Shown in pieces: positions 29,966 through 31,185 of a stretch of 31,185 bases of DNA. Location of the stretch: positions 1 through 31,185 of the IMG/VR virus record IMGVR_UViG_3300042934_001318. One strand, 5' to 3'. The notes under the pieces were generated by a model that made no database searches, was not told the origin of the DNA, and was given only the letters and a program-made list of their open reading frames with translations. Numbering within the stretch: position 1 is the first letter of the stretch; the number at the start of each line of letters is the position of its first letter. A program made the position numbers and the translations under genes. The stretch comes from a virus.

Positions 29966-30706
29966 GTTGTTTTGTGATTCTAAATATTCTTTATGATATT
30001 GTTCCAAATGATTAAATAAATCACTAAAATTATTCATTGTTAACGCTTTACCAACACCAAATTTAAAATTAATAATTAGCGGCATTACGTCAGCACCTAT
30101 ATTAAGTTTTTCTGCTTTTTTACCTAGTGCTATTAATTGATTAGCAGAAGGAACTGTATTGCTTGTCTGTGCTTGCTGTGAATCTTTTTTAGGCTGTGCT
30201 GGTGTATTTGTATTAGTTACTTTATTTTGTTGCTTAGAATCGAATTGTGAAGGTTTTTCTCTACCATATTTACTATCATTAGCGAAACCTCTGTAAACGT
30301 CTGCTGCTACTCCTAGCATTTTCATGCAAACACCTAGTGCGTCAGTGGTAGCCATTTTGTACGCTTCATCATTTGAATATAGTCCATTACTTTCTTTTTT
30401 TACAAGAAAATCACCGCCAATACCAGGTATAGGACTAGACCAATTTTCACCATCTTTTATATATAGATTTAATTCTACAAAAACCATTATTTGATTATCG
30501 CTTGTTGTTTGTGTCCATGTTTTTACTATTTCTGGTTTCCAGCCAATACCACATACTCCAAATTCATTCGTCATTGCTTCAATTCTCCACTGTGGAGATA
30601 TATCTGATTTACCTTTTAGCCTACCTGCTTGTATTGGTTTTAATGCATCTGCTGGAACTGTTTTAAGATTGTTATAATGCTGTAATTTGTCAGTCGTTTT
30701 GTCCAT
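29951..30706 (-). CDS. Putative Rad52-like (Sak-type) single-strand annealing protein
   Basis: 251 residues from ATG 30706 (a TTG start nine bases earlier is the alternative). Core pattern: LKTVPADALKPIQAGRLKG, SDISPQWRIEAMTNEFGVCG and IGWKPEIVKTWTQ, then FVELNLYIKDGENWSSPIPG, then MATTDALGVCMKMLGVAADV, which resembles Rad52/Sak and ERF-type phage recombinases. A Gln/Asn/Ser/Thr/Pro linker separates a C-terminal helical part (ITNFKFGVGKAL-like). With SSB and the resolvase it would form the recombination set. Which subfamily it belongs to is uncertain. Confidence 0.6.
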   Translation of the reverse strand: MDKTTDKLQHYNNLKTVPADALKPIQAGRLKGKSDISPQWRIEAMTNEFGVCGIGWKPEIVKTWTQTTSDNQIMVFVELNLYIKDGENWSSPIPGIGGDFLVKKESNGLYSNDEAYKMATTDALGVCMKMLGVAADVYRGFANDSKYGREKPSQFDSKQQNKVTNTNTPAQPKKDSQQAQTSNTVPSANQLIALGKKAEKLNIGADVMPLIINFKFGVGKALTMNNFSDLFNHLEQYHKEYLESQNNGKAS

Positions 30707-30716
30707 ATTAATCAAC

Positions 30717-30974
30717 TCACTTTTTCATAAATTTTCCTTCATAAGTGCCGCAAGGTATTGCCCACTCATTTATAATGTTTCCAACGACTAAGTCATTGTC
30801 GCTATAATAGTTCCATATATCAATATGACCGCAACCTTCTGTATAAATGTCATATCCTTGATTTTCTAATTCGTTTAACAATTGTTTTGTTAAAAATTCG
30901 ATTTTCTTATCATCCTGCACACGTTTAATTTTAAATTCAAATATCCATAGCCATATTTTTTGAGTAATTTTCAT
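30717..30974 (-). CDS. Hypothetical early protein, 85 residues
   Basis: MKITQKIWLWIFEFKIKRVQD with a Trp-rich, basic start, then LTKQLLNELENQGYDIYTEGC and GHIDIWNYYSDNDLVVGNII. Short alpha/beta protein; Cys and His residues (EGCGH) might bind metal. Follows the DUF1351-like gene and precedes the annealing protein. No family recognised. Confidence 0.5.
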   Translation of the reverse strand: MKITQKIWLWIFEFKIKRVQDDKKIEFLTKQLLNELENQGYDIYTEGCGHIDIWNYYSDNDLVVGNIINEWAIPCGTYEGKFMKK

Positions 30975-30981
30975 TACTTAA

Positions 30982-31185
30982 TCACACCGCCTTTTTAACT
31001 GCTACTTTATGCTCTATACCTTGTGTATTAATGAACTGTAAAACTGTTTCAATTTGTTGCTGTGTAACGCCGTACAAAACGATTTGAGCGTTTAATTTTT
31101 CTGGTTCTATGATTATTTCTTTAACCGCTTCAACTTTATTTATTTCAGCCAACTTTTCAACATGTTTTAAATGGCTTGATTCATT
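30982..31185 (-). CDS. C-terminal end of a DUF1351-like protein (partial)
   Basis: Open to the window edge; 67 codons seen. It reads NESSHLKHVEKLAEINKVE and EPEKLNAQIVLYGVTQQQI, then ETVLQFINTQGIEHKV and AVKKAV before TGA. The 'VLYGVT...LQFINTQGIEHKV' end resembles DUF1351 proteins, which sit just upstream of annealing proteins in many Bacillota phages. Only the C-terminus is visible, so the family is tentative. Confidence 0.45.
   Translation of the reverse strand, partial: NESSHLKHVEKLAEINKVEAVKEIIIEPEKLNAQIVLYGVTQQQIETVLQFINTQGIEHKVAVKKAV

Overview
The window is a contiguous piece of a tailed-phage or prophage genome, low in GC with AT-rich intergenic stretches. Ribosome-binding sites are strong AGGAGG/AAGGTG types, and TTG/GTG starts are used freely. 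Small genes are tightly coupled by ATGA, TAATG or TAGTG overlaps. The replication and recombination families (replisome organizer, G40P-type helicase loader/inhibitor, YopX, DUF551-like, DUF5651-like) point to a Bacillota host. A Negativicutes or Clostridia host is possible, but the sequence does not settle it. A tail sheath, tail tube, gp25-like baseplate protein, baseplate J protein and Gp138-type spike mark it as a contractile-tailed (myovirus-morphology) phage. No integrase, lysogeny repressor, lysis gene or host gene is visible, so lifestyle cannot be decided.

Layout, read leftward from the right edge because nearly all genes are on the minus strand. (1) 31185-21948, early genes: end of a DUF1351-like protein, putative single-strand annealing protein, replisome organizer, helicase loader, MazG-like pyrophosphohydrolase, YopX, SSB, Holliday-junction-resolvase-like nuclease and many small, often cysteine-rich proteins. 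Several of these encode fewer than 60 residues. (2) 21936-21190, a short cassette on the opposite (+) strand: extended -10 promoter with a dyad in its spacer, a 42-codon HU-like mini-gene, a zinc-finger/basic protein and its own intrinsic terminator. A divergent minus-strand promoter starts leftward transcription. (3) 21188-19564, transition region: a Cys-containing protein, a structured noncoding block ending in a perfect terminator hairpin (candidate ncRNA and/or cos site), an HNH nuclease and three small genes. A noncoding stretch with a 15-bp palindrome follows. (4) 19317-1, late operon in canonical order: TerS, TerL, portal, Mu-F-like head protein, a 21-codon mini-ORF, DUF2213 protease/scaffold, cement protein, major capsid protein, connectors and neck proteins, sheath, tube, frameshifted tail chaperones, tape measure, Dit-like protein, baseplate plug, hub, spike, gp25-like protein, baseplate J, DUF2612-like protein and a glycine-rich fiber/adhesin.

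How it works together: the right-hand genes process DNA ends, anneal single strands and load the host helicase. The middle region looks like the early-to-late switch plus the packaging start. The left-hand operon builds the capsid, packages DNA and assembles a simple contractile tail. Most persuasive unusual features: a T TTT TTT -1 frameshift site joining the two tail-chaperone frames; a DUF551-like gene broken by one missing base in a T-run; a noncoding block whose hairpins use G-U pairs only on the minus strand; and the opposite-strand moron-like cassette. I found no tRNA, CRISPR array, insertion sequence or recognisable defence system.
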